DNA of 64,000 nucleotides from Bacteroidota bacterium (lineage in GTDB: Bacteria; Bacteroidota; Bacteroidia; NS11-12g; UBA9320): positions 305,764-369,763 of the forward strand of contig NVWV01000004.1 of assembly GCA_002746305.1 (NCBI GenBank). Direction: 5' to 3'. Positions 8,871 through 16,830 of the stretch are shown here, piece by piece. Made by a program: the position numbers and the translations under genes. Each line of letters begins with the position of its first letter. The first letter of the stretch is position 1. Under the pieces are notes generated by a model. That model had not been told where the DNA came from and ran no database searches. It saw only the letters and a program-made list of their open reading frames with translations.

Positions 8871-9197
8871 ATGAGAAATTTAATCAAATTAATGAGCTTG
8901 GTATTTGTACTTAGCTTAACAACAGTTGCTTGTAATGATAAGAAAGCTTGTGAAGCTGATTGCAAAAAAGAGTGCTGTGAAAAGAAAGATGCAAAAGAGT
9001 GTGAACCAGGTTGTGAGAAAGAGTGCTGCAAGGATAAGGCAGATGCTTCTGACGAAGTAATGCCAGTTGATTCTACTTCTATGGATTCTACTTCTACTGA
9101 CGAAGGAACTACTGAAGTAACTGGAGAGGAACAAGCTCATGCTTGTACTGCTGCTTGTGAGTCTGATCCACATAGCTGTCCGAACCACTCCCACTAA
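8871..9197 (+). CDS. Small Cys- and His-rich lipoprotein, possible metal binder
   Basis: The 108-residue protein has a lipobox Cys21 (TTVAC). It has eleven further cysteines: two copies of a C-x3-C-x3-C-C module within residues 26-52, and a C-x3-C plus a single Cys in a His-rich tail that ends Asn-His-Ser-His. The middle is a Ser/Thr/Asp linker with repeated MDSTS. Paired Cys modules and terminal histidines suggest metal coordination or redox scavenging at the cell surface or in the periplasm, but I do not know a characterised relative. It follows another lipoprotein and is closed by an intrinsic terminator at 9219-9253. Confidence 0.7.
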   Translation: MRNLIKLMSLVFVLSLTTVACNDKKACEADCKKECCEKKDAKECEPGCEKECCKDKADASDEVMPVDSTSMDSTSTDEGTTEVTGEEQAHACTAACESDPHSCPNHSH

Positions 9198-9218
9198 TTT
9201 AAAAATACATTTTAAAGA

Positions 9219-9253
9219 ATCCTGACTGTATTTAATATGGTCAGGATTTTTTT
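9219..9253 (+). terminator. Intrinsic terminator of the lipoprotein pair
   Basis: AATCCTGAC (9219-9227) pairs with GTCAGGATT (9240-9248) around a 12-base loop, followed by a run of T to 9253. The T run ends at the base before the ATG of the next gene. Confidence 0.8.
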
Positions 9254-9976
9254 ATGACTAGTTCAAGCAAAATATCAGCAGTTATAGCCACCTACAATGA
9301 AGAAGAGCACATCAGGGAATGTGTTGAATCCTTGTTGCCTGTTGTTGAGGAGATAATTGTGGTTGATTCATTTAGTACAGATAAGACACAAGAAATTTGT
9401 CTTGAACTTGGAGTCAAGTTCTTACAAAGACCTTGGGAAGGTTTTTCTTCAACAAAAAATTGGGCTAATCAACAGGCGAGTTATCCGTTCATACTGTCTA
9501 TAGATGCAGATGAAGTAATATCAAAGGAATTAGGTACAAGCTTGATAAAAGCCAAGCAAGAGTTACTGGATGAACATAAGGTCTACAAGTTTAATCGGTT
9601 GAATAATTATTGCGGTATGTGGATGAGGTATGGAGGATGGTATCCAGATACTAAGGTCAGACTATTCTCAAACGCAAATGCAATTTGGGAGGGAGATGTT
9701 CATGAAAGACTGATTTTTGACTACCCCATTTCAGAGCAATTACTTGAGGGTGATTTACTTCATTATAGCATTAAAGATAAGGCTGATCATATAGCTAGAG
9801 TAAAGAAATACTGTAAATTGGAGAAAGCCTTTAGTAACCAATTTTGGGCTCTACTCTCAGCTATTAATACATTCATCCGAATATATATACTAAAAAAATC
9901 TTTTTTAGCCGGGAGGCTAGGGTATCAACTGGCTTTTATCTCCGCTCTGGCAAAGTTTTGGAGAGGTAAGACATAA
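9254..9976 (+). CDS. Family 2 glycosyltransferase (WaaE/KdtX-like)
   Basis: The 240-residue GT-A type protein starts with the usual SAVIATYNEE strand, has DSFSTDKT for nucleotide-sugar binding, and SIDADE as the DxD-type metal site near residue 82. Length and pattern fit the glycosyltransferases that modify the LPS core or other surface glycans; the acceptor cannot be predicted. The ATG at 9254 directly follows the T tract of the upstream terminator, so the gene has practically no leader. It either depends on read-through or has a start slightly downstream. An inverted-repeat terminator follows. Confidence 0.85.
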   Translation: MTSSSKISAVIATYNEEEHIRECVESLLPVVEEIIVVDSFSTDKTQEICLELGVKFLQRPWEGFSSTKNWANQQASYPFILSIDADEVISKELGTSLIKAKQELLDEHKVYKFNRLNNYCGMWMRYGGWYPDTKVRLFSNANAIWEGDVHERLIFDYPISEQLLEGDLLHYSIKDKADHIARVKKYCKLEKAFSNQFWALLSAINTFIRIYILKKSFLAGRLGYQLAFISALAKFWRGKT

Positions 9977-10006
9977 AAAAAGCACCTCTTTTTTGAGATG
10001 CTTTTT
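9975..10006. terminator. Shared bidirectional terminator
   Basis: An imperfect palindrome (AAAAAGCAcCTC, six-T loop, GAGaTGCTTTTT) sits between the stops of two convergent genes, with A and T runs on opposite sides, so it can stop transcription from both. Confidence 0.75.
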
Positions 10007-10024
10007 ACCATTTTATTGTATTTT

Positions 10025-10537
10025 TTATTTGCTTAACTCCTTAATATGGTCTTCTAACTCGTATTCGTCTCCTTCCACGTAACCTGTATGCGTATAAACA
10101 ATTTTACCTTCTTGATCTATAAGGAAAGTTACGGGAGGGTTTGCAACGTTCATTGCTCTTTGTAGCTCGCCATTAGGGTCCAGTAGCACATCAAAGTCCC
10201 AATTCAATGCATTAACAGTTGGCTTGACTTTAATCGCATTTCTGCTGTCATCAACACTAACTGCAACAAGCTCCATATCATATTCATCAATCCATTCATC
10301 TAAAATGCTATTGATATTTTTTAGCTCTTTAATACAAGGCTTACACCAAGTGGCCCAAAAAGAGATAACAGTGATTTTGCCATTTTGGCCATAGTCAGCT
10401 ATTCTAATATCTTCTCCATCTATATTTTTTAGAGTTACGTCCGGTAAGATTCCTGTAGCTTTATTATGTGAGCTGTCTGACTGTGCATAGGCAAAACCAG
10501 CAGTTAGAATCATCAGTAAGGTAAATACTTTTTTCAT
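10025..10537 (-). CDS. Secreted TlpA/ResA-like thiol-disulfide protein
   Basis: The 170-residue protein has a signal peptide (cleavage likely after AYA, about residue 18) and a thioredoxin fold of the TlpA-like AhpC/TSA type. The active site is WCKPC with Cys65 and Cys68, and the cis-proline region reads NPPVTFLID. Such proteins reduce disulfides in the periplasm, often for cytochrome c maturation or secreted enzymes. It is monocistronic, convergent with the glycosyltransferase. A multihaem cytochrome gene 3 kb away is a conceivable client, but that is conjecture. Confidence 0.88.
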   Translation of the reverse strand: MKKVFTLLMILTAGFAYAQSDSSHNKATGILPDVTLKNIDGEDIRIADYGQNGKITVISFWATWCKPCIKELKNINSILDEWIDEYDMELVAVSVDDSRNAIKVKPTVNALNWDFDVLLDPNGELQRAMNVANPPVTFLIDQEGKIVYTHTGYVEGDEYELEDHIKELSK

Positions 10538-10888
10538 GGTTTGTTTAATCTGTATGCGATAATAAGTTCAATTATTGTACCAATACAAACTTCATCTTCA
10601 TTATTCTGAATTTTGAAGATGTTGCAGTATTCTATTGTTGATGTAATCAGTTGATATAGATAGATGTATGGTGATATTGATGTCTTTTATGGAAATGTTA
10701 TTTTTATTCGATTTTTTATAGCATATGTACTTATATATATACACCTAGGAGTACATTCTCAGTCTTAAAGGTTTATAGAAATAGGAGTAGTACATTTCTT
10801 TCATTTATGTACTACTCCTGTTAATTCATATCTAATATTAGAACGTATATTGCGTCATTATTTTAAAAAAAAGGATTACCTATTCTAA
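10538..10888. other. 351-base intergenic region between divergent genes
   Basis: AT-rich region with no convincing open reading frame. It should carry the promoters of both the TlpA-like and PASTA genes, though I found no exact -7 box. The one clear structure is a perfect inverted repeat at 10783-10819. Confidence 0.7.
10783..10819. repeat. Perfect 13-base inverted repeat
   Basis: AGGAGTAGTACAT (10783-10795) and ATGTACTACTCCT (10807-10819) are exact reverse complements around an 11-base loop. A partial extra copy, GGAGTACAT, lies at 10748-10756. No clear T tract follows on either strand, so an operator or RNA element is at least as likely as a terminator. Confidence 0.6.
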
Positions 10889-11494
10889 ATGAAGAAAATC
10901 GCAATACACTTAGGTATTATAGCTTTGATAGTTGTTTTACTTGCATTTGGCACTTTATGGTTTTTGGATGTTTACACGAACCATGGAAGTGAGCTGATTA
11001 AGGTAGAAAATTTAGAAGGTGTCTCTTCAAAAAAAGCTCTAATATTGCTTGAAGAGGTAGGGTTAGAAGGGATTGTAATTGACACGGTTTATAAGGATGG
11101 GGCTAAAAAACTTACTGTAATCAATCAAAATCCTGAAGGAGGATTAAATGTAAAGCAAGGTCGAAAAGTGTACTTAGTCATAAATACGGACCAAGTGCCT
11201 ATGGTTGAAGTTCCAGACTTGGCCAACAGAACGTCTTTACCTCAGGCTACAAGTATCTTACTCCGAAGACATTTAAAGGTTGGCAAGATTATAAAAGAGG
11301 TAAACTCATCAGTACGCACTCGAAGTGATGAACCTGTACTCGCTCAATACAAGTCAGGTACAACAACAGACATAAAACCGGGAACTATGCTGCCTCGAAA
11401 TTCAAAAATAGATTTGGTAATAGGCATTACAGCTGACTATTATGAAAAGCCTGATAGTTTGAAAGTTAATCCAGAAGAAAATGAAACTCCTTAA
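10889..11494 (+). CDS. PASTA domain membrane protein
   Basis: The 201-residue protein has one N-terminal membrane segment (residues 7-27) and two or more PASTA repeats outside the membrane, seen in VENLEGVSSKKAL and VPDLANRT. PASTA domains bind muropeptides or other cell-wall ligands. In this phylum stand-alone PASTA proteins typically sit beside a T9SS protein, as here. There is no kinase domain. The acidic C-terminus overlaps the longest reading of the next gene by 14 bases. Confidence 0.88.
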   Translation: MKKIAIHLGIIALIVVLLAFGTLWFLDVYTNHGSELIKVENLEGVSSKKALILLEEVGLEGIVIDTVYKDGAKKLTVINQNPEGGLNVKQGRKVYLVINTDQVPMVEVPDLANRTSLPQATSILLRRHLKVGKIIKEVNSSVRTRSDEPVLAQYKSGTTTDIKPGTMLPRNSKIDLVIGITADYYEKPDSLKVNPEENETP

Positions 11495-11540
11495 TGACCT
11501 TTTTGTGGTACTAAAAAAAATGAATTTGCGTTATCTAACT

Positions 11541-13472
11541 ATGAAAATATCTAAACTTTCATATAAGAGTTTTATAATCATATTAAGTGTGTTGGGTGGC
11601 TTTTCTGCTACCGCCCAAGTAACGACATACCCAGTAGGGAATAATGCTGCAATTGAGAATTTTCTGTTTGAAAATCCCACTTATACATTTCAGCCAAATC
11701 TTAAGAATAAATTTGGAACCAGGGATACACTTCAGTTGCCCTTTTTTGATGATTTCTCTGAAAGTAAAATCTATCCTGATAGCACGAAATGGTTGAATAA
11801 TCAGGTGTATGTAAACAATAGTTTTCCCAAGCGTCCCCCAACATTAAATGTAGCCACATTTGATGCATTGGATACAGATGGTAGACCCTATCGAAATACA
11901 ATTAACAAAGATTTAAGTGCAGCAGGTGACAGTTTAATAAGTCAACCCATTAACTTAAAGGATTCCAGTGGTTTTCCCTACGCTTTGTCAGATTCTATTA
12001 TGCTCAGTTTTTTTTATCAACCCAATGGATATGGATATCACTTAAATTCGGAGGATTCTCTTCGACTGTTTTTTAAAGCAGAAAATGGAAATTGGATTCA
12101 AATGTGGAGTGTTGGAGGGCAAGCCAATAGTGAGGATTTTATGCACGTTATTATCCCAATTTTAGATACGAATTTTTTGCATGAAGGTTTTCAGTTTGCT
12201 TTTACTACGTATACAAGGCAAGTAGGTAATGCAAATCATTGGCACATTGATTATGTCCTTTTGGATAATGATAGAAGTGTGAACATCGATTATTACAATG
12301 ATTATGCAATACAAACCACGCCAGGTTCCTTACTTAGAAACTACTCATCTATGCCTTATAGTCATTTTAGTGTTGATGCTGCTGGTCAAACAGCTACTGA
12401 TATTGATTTTCGCATTTCTAATTTAAATAATGGGGATAAGGCTTTGCAGGTGCGGCATCAGTCTTATTTTAATTCATCAGAACTAGTGAATACGCTATTC
12501 TCTGTGAATATTAATAATATCAACGCTCAGGATGATACAGCACGTAGTTTCCTAAGCTACTCTATATCTGGATTGTCAGGGACAGAGCCTATCGTTATCA
12601 ACAGGACCATATTTGTGCGAGAAAATGGTTTGTTCAATGATTATCAAGCCAATGATAGTATCCAAGTACAGCAAATATTCGATGATTACTATGCGTATGA
12701 TGATGGATCAGCTGAACGAGGTTTTGGTTTTGACCAGAATACCAATCCCAGTAATATTCAAGGACAAATAGCTTTAGGGTTTGATGTTCTAAAGCAAGAT
12801 CGACTGTATGCAATAGGAACCTACTTTAATGAAGCTGTCTTTGATGTTTCGAGTAGGAGATTTAAATACCGGGTTTGGAAGGCCCTAAATGGTGTAGATG
12901 GAGCACCCTCAGATTCAATTATTTATGAATCCGATGAAATGACGCCAGAGTACAGAACTGCGAATGGAAAACGGACCTTTAGCCCACATTACTTGGATAC
13001 AAACATAGTTTTGACTCCAGGAAGATATTATATAGGCTGGTGGCAACAGGATATGTTCAACCTAAATGTTGGATGGGATATGAATTATGGTAACATAAAG
13101 AATCCTGAAGTTTCTAATCCGAAATTGTATTATAATACCTTTGGGATTTGGAAGAATACAGACTTACCTAATGGTACACTTATGATGCGACCTCATTTCG
13201 GTGATAGTGTTGGTTTATATCTTGGGATTAATGATTTTAATCCAAAATCACCAAATCCTAAAATGTATCCGAATCCTGCTCGTGACATGGTGCATTTTGA
13301 TAAAGAATTTGACCGAGTGAGCATAACAACTATCACAGGTGAAGTTTTAATATATAAGGAAGAAACTGACTTTATAAGAATTGAGGGGGTACAAAGTGGA
13401 ATATATTTTGTGAAATTACAAAGTGAAACAGGTGAGCAATTCACTATGAAACTGGTTATACTTGCACCATAA
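11541..13472 (+). CDS. Large secreted T9SS type A sorting-domain protein
   Basis: I place the start at the ATG at 11541, which gives a proper signal peptide ending TATAQ; the in-frame ATG at 11481 would add 20 residues in front of it. The mature protein is beta-rich, around 640 residues in total, with aromatic, Asn and Asp-rich sequence and no catalytic motif that I recognise. The C-terminal 80 residues (MYPNPARDMVHF to the end) are a type A T9SS sorting domain, so the protein should cross the outer membrane through PorU/SprA and become surface-attached or released. It follows the PASTA gene by 46 bases, a pairing conserved in many Bacteroidota. Confidence 0.85.
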   Translation: MKISKLSYKSFIIILSVLGGFSATAQVTTYPVGNNAAIENFLFENPTYTFQPNLKNKFGTRDTLQLPFFDDFSESKIYPDSTKWLNNQVYVNNSFPKRPPTLNVATFDALDTDGRPYRNTINKDLSAAGDSLISQPINLKDSSGFPYALSDSIMLSFFYQPNGYGYHLNSEDSLRLFFKAENGNWIQMWSVGGQANSEDFMHVIIPILDTNFLHEGFQFAFTTYTRQVGNANHWHIDYVLLDNDRSVNIDYYNDYAIQTTPGSLLRNYSSMPYSHFSVDAAGQTATDIDFRISNLNNGDKALQVRHQSYFNSSELVNTLFSVNINNINAQDDTARSFLSYSISGLSGTEPIVINRTIFVRENGLFNDYQANDSIQVQQIFDDYYAYDDGSAERGFGFDQNTNPSNIQGQIALGFDVLKQDRLYAIGTYFNEAVFDVSSRRFKYRVWKALNGVDGAPSDSIIYESDEMTPEYRTANGKRTFSPHYLDTNIVLTPGRYYIGWWQQDMFNLNVGWDMNYGNIKNPEVSNPKLYYNTFGIWKNTDLPNGTLMMRPHFGDSVGLYLGINDFNPKSPNPKMYPNPARDMVHFDKEFDRVSITTITGEVLIYKEETDFIRIEGVQSGIYFVKLQSETGEQFTMKLVILAP

Positions 13473-13483
13473 ATCAAATACCA

Positions 13484-13786
13484 ATGACTGATATAACTGT
13501 AGAAGAATTAAAGCAAAAACTGGATAATAAAGAAGATTTTTTACTCATTGATGTTCGAGAAGATTGGGAATATCAAGATTTCAATATAGGTGCCAAACTT
13601 ATACCTTTAGGTACCATTCAGGGGTCTATTGATGAGTTGGACGACTGGACAGATAAAGAAGTCGTAATTCATTGTAAATCGGGAGGCAGAAGTGCAGCGG
13701 CTAAAGATTTTATGATAAAGCAAGGATTTAAAAATGTTCGAAACCTCTTAGGAGGTATGATAGAGTGGCAAGCAAAGTTTTCATAA
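13484..13786 (+). CDS. Rhodanese-like domain protein
   Basis: The 100-residue single-domain protein has the rhodanese pattern: LIDVREDWEY near residue 23 and the active-site loop HCKSGGRS with the catalytic Cys near residue 66. It has no signal peptide, so it is likely cytoplasmic and could carry a persulfide for sulfur transfer. It overlaps the cytochrome gene by 22 bases, so the two are translated together. This suggests, but does not prove, a sulfur or redox role for the pair. Confidence 0.9.
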   Translation: MTDITVEELKQKLDNKEDFLLIDVREDWEYQDFNIGAKLIPLGTIQGSIDELDDWTDKEVVIHCKSGGRSAAAKDFMIKQGFKNVRNLLGGMIEWQAKFS

Positions 13787-15693
13787 AACGTGTTGCTTCT
13801 ACCAAAACAATAGCATTTCTAGGAGTATTCTTACTCTTAGTTCTCTTAATAGCCTATTCTTCTTGCGGTTCTTCTTCTGAAACCGATTTTTCATATTCAA
13901 ATCACGCAGATAATGTCGCATATGTAGGCATGGAAACATGTGCATCTTGCCATGGAGATAAACACAGTACTTTTATTCATACTGGAATGGGTCTATCCTT
14001 CGATAAAGCTACAAGAATGAAGTCCTCTGCTTTATTTGGAACTCAGCACATAGTATACGACTCCATCCTGAATATGTACTACAAGCCGTTCTGGGAAAGT
14101 GATAAATTATTCATCAAGGAGTATAGATTGCAGGGAGAAGATACCATTCATCAACAAAATGTCGAGATTAACTATGTGGTAGGAAGTGGTCAACACACCA
14201 ATTCGCATTTGTTCAATAGGAATGGATATATATATCAAGCACCAATAACCTTTTATGTTCAAGATCAGAAATGGGATTTAGCCCCTGGTTTTGAAAACGG
14301 CAATAATTCTAGGTTTGACAGAATCCTAAATTCAGAATGTATTTCGTGTCACAACTCAATGCCGAAGTTGGTTGATAATTCTGATTTTAAGTTTGAAACT
14401 ATAGGAAAGGGTATTGATTGTGAAAGATGCCATGGTCCAGGAGCCCTACACGTAAAAGAGAGATTGGCAGGCATTGGAGTTGATGTGACTAAAGAAATTG
14501 ATCCAACCATAGTCAATCCCAGAAAGTTAAGTTGGGAAAGACAAATTGACTTGTGTCAACGATGTCATTTACAGGGACTTAATGTCTTGAAAAAGGGGAA
14601 GAAATTTACAGACTTTAAGCCAGGAATGGTACTAAGTGACATCTTTGAAATTTATCTTCCTGAATACGAAGGAGAGAATAACACATTCGACATGGCTAAC
14701 CATTCGCAACGCTTCCAGATGAGTCAGTGCTTCATTCAAGGAAATAAAGAGGCATTGGATTTTACGTGTATTTCCTGTCATAACCCTCATATTAGTGTTA
14801 CGATAACTGGGATAGAAGTCTACAATTCAGCATGCAAAAATTGTCATCAAGAGAAGAAATGTACAGAAGAGACATCCGTATTACTGGCTGCAAAGAATAA
14901 TTGTGTGGAATGTCATATGCCATCTAGTGGTTCAGAAGATATACCACATGTGAGTGTTCATGACCATTTTATAAGAGTTCCAAAACCACAAAAGGAAGTA
15001 CAAGAGCGTCAAAGGTTGGTTGGATTGTACGCAGTGAATAATGCTAGTCCTGAAGTGAGGTATGAAATATTAGCTCATTTGGAATACTGGGAGAAGTTTG
15101 ACAAAAATCCGTTCTATCTAAATAAAGCAAAGAAGCTTTTAGAAGGAACAAATTTTAATGAACTCTGGTTAAAATATTTTTACTTAAAGGAGGAATACGA
15201 TAAAGCAATCTCTTTGGATTTAGATGAAAAAGGACTATCTCCATGGGAACAATTCATGTTAGGCGAAAGCTATGCTCGACAAAAACAAATGAGTCAAGCA
15301 TTCTACTACCTTGAAAAGTCATACAATACAGACCCCACTAATCGCATGATTGCTAGCCAGTTGTTAACCTACTATATCCAAGTTTCCGAATTGGAAAAGG
15401 CTCAAATGCTTCTGAATGCCTTGTTACTAGAGTTTCCGTTAGATGGTAAAATATTAAATGCGGCAGCTCAATTAAACATTATGAAAGGTGATTTAGCAAA
15501 AGGAAAAGATTATATGAGAAAAGCATTCCAGGCATCTCCAGATAACGTTCAAGTTTGGATTACGCATTTCAATTACTTTTTACGTACCAAGAGCAAAAAG
15601 GAGGTGCTTTTTTGGGGGAGCAAGATACTAAAGGTTAAACCTGATTTTCTTAATAGGAAACAGTTCAATCAAATATTGGATGATATGATGTAA
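13765..15693 (+). CDS. Seven-haem c-type cytochrome fused to TPR repeats
   Basis: The 642-residue protein begins with a hydrophobic segment (residues 17-30) ending YSSCG, which may be a lipoprotein signal or a membrane anchor. Seven CxxCH haem motifs follow between about residues 59 and 390: CASCH, CISCH, CERCH, CQRCH, CISCH, CKNCH and CVECH. The C-terminal 200 residues are alpha-helical with TPR-like repeats (for example EQFMLGESYARQKQMSQAFY). The layout resembles cytochrome c554-type/TPR proteins of uncertain physiology. It is probably periplasmic and transfers electrons; substrate unknown. Its start overlaps the rhodanese gene. Confidence 0.88.
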   Translation: MASKVFIKRVASTKTIAFLGVFLLLVLLIAYSSCGSSSETDFSYSNHADNVAYVGMETCASCHGDKHSTFIHTGMGLSFDKATRMKSSALFGTQHIVYDSILNMYYKPFWESDKLFIKEYRLQGEDTIHQQNVEINYVVGSGQHTNSHLFNRNGYIYQAPITFYVQDQKWDLAPGFENGNNSRFDRILNSECISCHNSMPKLVDNSDFKFETIGKGIDCERCHGPGALHVKERLAGIGVDVTKEIDPTIVNPRKLSWERQIDLCQRCHLQGLNVLKKGKKFTDFKPGMVLSDIFEIYLPEYEGENNTFDMANHSQRFQMSQCFIQGNKEALDFTCISCHNPHISVTITGIEVYNSACKNCHQEKKCTEETSVLLAAKNNCVECHMPSSGSEDIPHVSVHDHFIRVPKPQKEVQERQRLVGLYAVNNASPEVRYEILAHLEYWEKFDKNPFYLNKAKKLLEGTNFNELWLKYFYLKEEYDKAISLDLDEKGLSPWEQFMLGESYARQKQMSQAFYYLEKSYNTDPTNRMIASQLLTYYIQVSELEKAQMLLNALLLEFPLDGKILNAAAQLNIMKGDLAKGKDYMRKAFQASPDNVQVWITHFNYFLRTKSKKEVLFWGSKILKVKPDFLNRKQFNQILDDMM

Positions 15694-15731
15694 TTCATAA
15701 TCTGAATTGATACGTTTGGAATAAAAAAGAT

Positions 15732-15739
15732 TTCCTTTG
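15732..15739 (+). promoter_or_regulatory. Putative -7 box of the ferredoxin/NlpC pair
   Basis: TTCCTTTG matches TAnnTTTG at seven of eight positions and ends seven bases before the ferredoxin ATG. A TTG at 15707-15709 lies 22 bases upstream, near the -33 position. Confidence 0.4.
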
Positions 15740-15746
15740 CACTAGT

Positions 15747-16094
15747 ATGGCAATCATCATAACAGACGAATGTATTAATTGCGGAGCATGTGAACCAGAA
15801 TGTCCCAATACTGCGATATATGAAGCGGGAGCTGAATGGAAAGTAGCTGATGGCACAGGAGTACAAGGAAGCTATACTCTTGAAGGAGGAAGTAGTGTAG
15901 GAGTAGATGATATCCAACAACCAATTTCTGATGAAGTATATTATATAGTTCCAGATAAGTGTACAGAGTGTAAAGGCTTTCATGAGGAACCTCAGTGTGC
16001 TGCGGTTTGTCCTGTAGATTGTTGTGTGCCAGATCCAGATCGAGAAGAGACTGAAGAAAAACTACTAGCACGCAAAGAGAAACTTCATATTTAA
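15747..16094 (+). CDS. Dicluster 4Fe-4S ferredoxin (YfhL-like)
   Basis: The 115-residue protein has one intact cluster motif near the N-terminus ([12 protein letters not shown]) and a second split motif with an insert ([22 protein letters not shown]). Both are typical of the small 2[4Fe-4S] ferredoxins found widely in Bacteroidota. It carries electrons in the cytoplasm; the partner enzyme is not encoded nearby. It is followed by the NlpC/P60 gene after three bases, so the two are cotranscribed although no functional link is obvious. Confidence 0.93.
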   Translation: MAIIITDECINCGACEPECPNTAIYEAGAEWKVADGTGVQGSYTLEGGSSVGVDDIQQPISDEVYYIVPDKCTECKGFHEEPQCAAVCPVDCCVPDPDREETEEKLLARKEKLHI

Positions 16095-16097
16095 TTT

Positions 16098-16784
16098 ATG
16101 GAAAAAGGAATTTGTCATTTAGCTCAAATTCCCGTTAGAGGAGAAGCTAGGAGTGGTTCAGAAATGGTAACTCAATTGCTTTTTGGTGAAACATATGCCA
16201 TCCTAAAACAAGAAGGAGACTGGTATTACATTAAAATGGATTTTGATGGATACGAAGGTTGGTTAAGTGATTCAAGCATAAATTCATTCATCGAGCGTAA
16301 AACTTACACCCAAAAAGATCTATATCTATCTGAAATAAATGACATAGCTGGAGGGACGGTCTTGTCATCCATGGGCTCTGAGTTGCCTCTTATAGGATTG
16401 AATGCTATAAGACTTCAAGTGACTGGGCTGTCAAAACAGTTTTTAGGGACTCCATATCTTTGGGGAGGTAGACACTTTAGTGGAATTGACTGTTCTGGAT
16501 TTGTGCAGATAGTTTATAAGGTTCTAGGTATAAAATTACCTCGTGATGCTTCTCAACAACAAAAAGAGGGGAAGCCGGTAGCGTTTGATAACCTATTTGA
16601 AGGAGACCTTGTTTTTTTTCATAAGAACGAAAGGATTGGCCATGTAGGCCTAGTTTTAGGAAATGGTAAAGTGATTCACGCCCACGGTATGGTGCGTATT
16701 GATAGCCTAACCAAAGAGGGTGTTTTTAACTCGGACTCGGGGTTACAAACACATTACTATCATTCAGCTAAACGACTGAGATAA
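16098..16784 (+). CDS. C40 (NlpC/P60) peptidase with SH3-like domain
   Basis: The 228-residue protein has an SH3-like region in the first 70 residues. A papain-like NlpC/P60 domain follows, with catalytic Cys132 in GIDCSGF, His182 in GHVGLVL and a third residue His194. The family cuts gamma-D-glutamyl-meso-diaminopimelate bonds in wall peptides. No clear signal peptide is visible. That is often the case for this Bacteroidota group and suggests recycling of muropeptides in the cytoplasm, or an unusual export route. Confidence 0.9.
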   Translation: MEKGICHLAQIPVRGEARSGSEMVTQLLFGETYAILKQEGDWYYIKMDFDGYEGWLSDSSINSFIERKTYTQKDLYLSEINDIAGGTVLSSMGSELPLIGLNAIRLQVTGLSKQFLGTPYLWGGRHFSGIDCSGFVQIVYKVLGIKLPRDASQQQKEGKPVAFDNLFEGDLVFFHKNERIGHVGLVLGNGKVIHAHGMVRIDSLTKEGVFNSDSGLQTHYYHSAKRLR

Positions 16785-16830
16785 AATTTGTGCTTTCTGC
16801 AAATTTTGTTCATATTGCAGCCTAATATTT

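Noticed and set aside
15669..16071. Antisense open frames across the ferredoxin gene
   Set aside because: Shadows of the ferredoxin gene, whose cluster motifs are clear; their composition is Cys/Tyr/Leu-rich and unstructured.
16782..16812. Terminator after the NlpC/P60 gene
   Set aside because: AAAATTTG and CAAATTTT form an eight-base AT-rich stem without a proper T run, so it is too weak to call.
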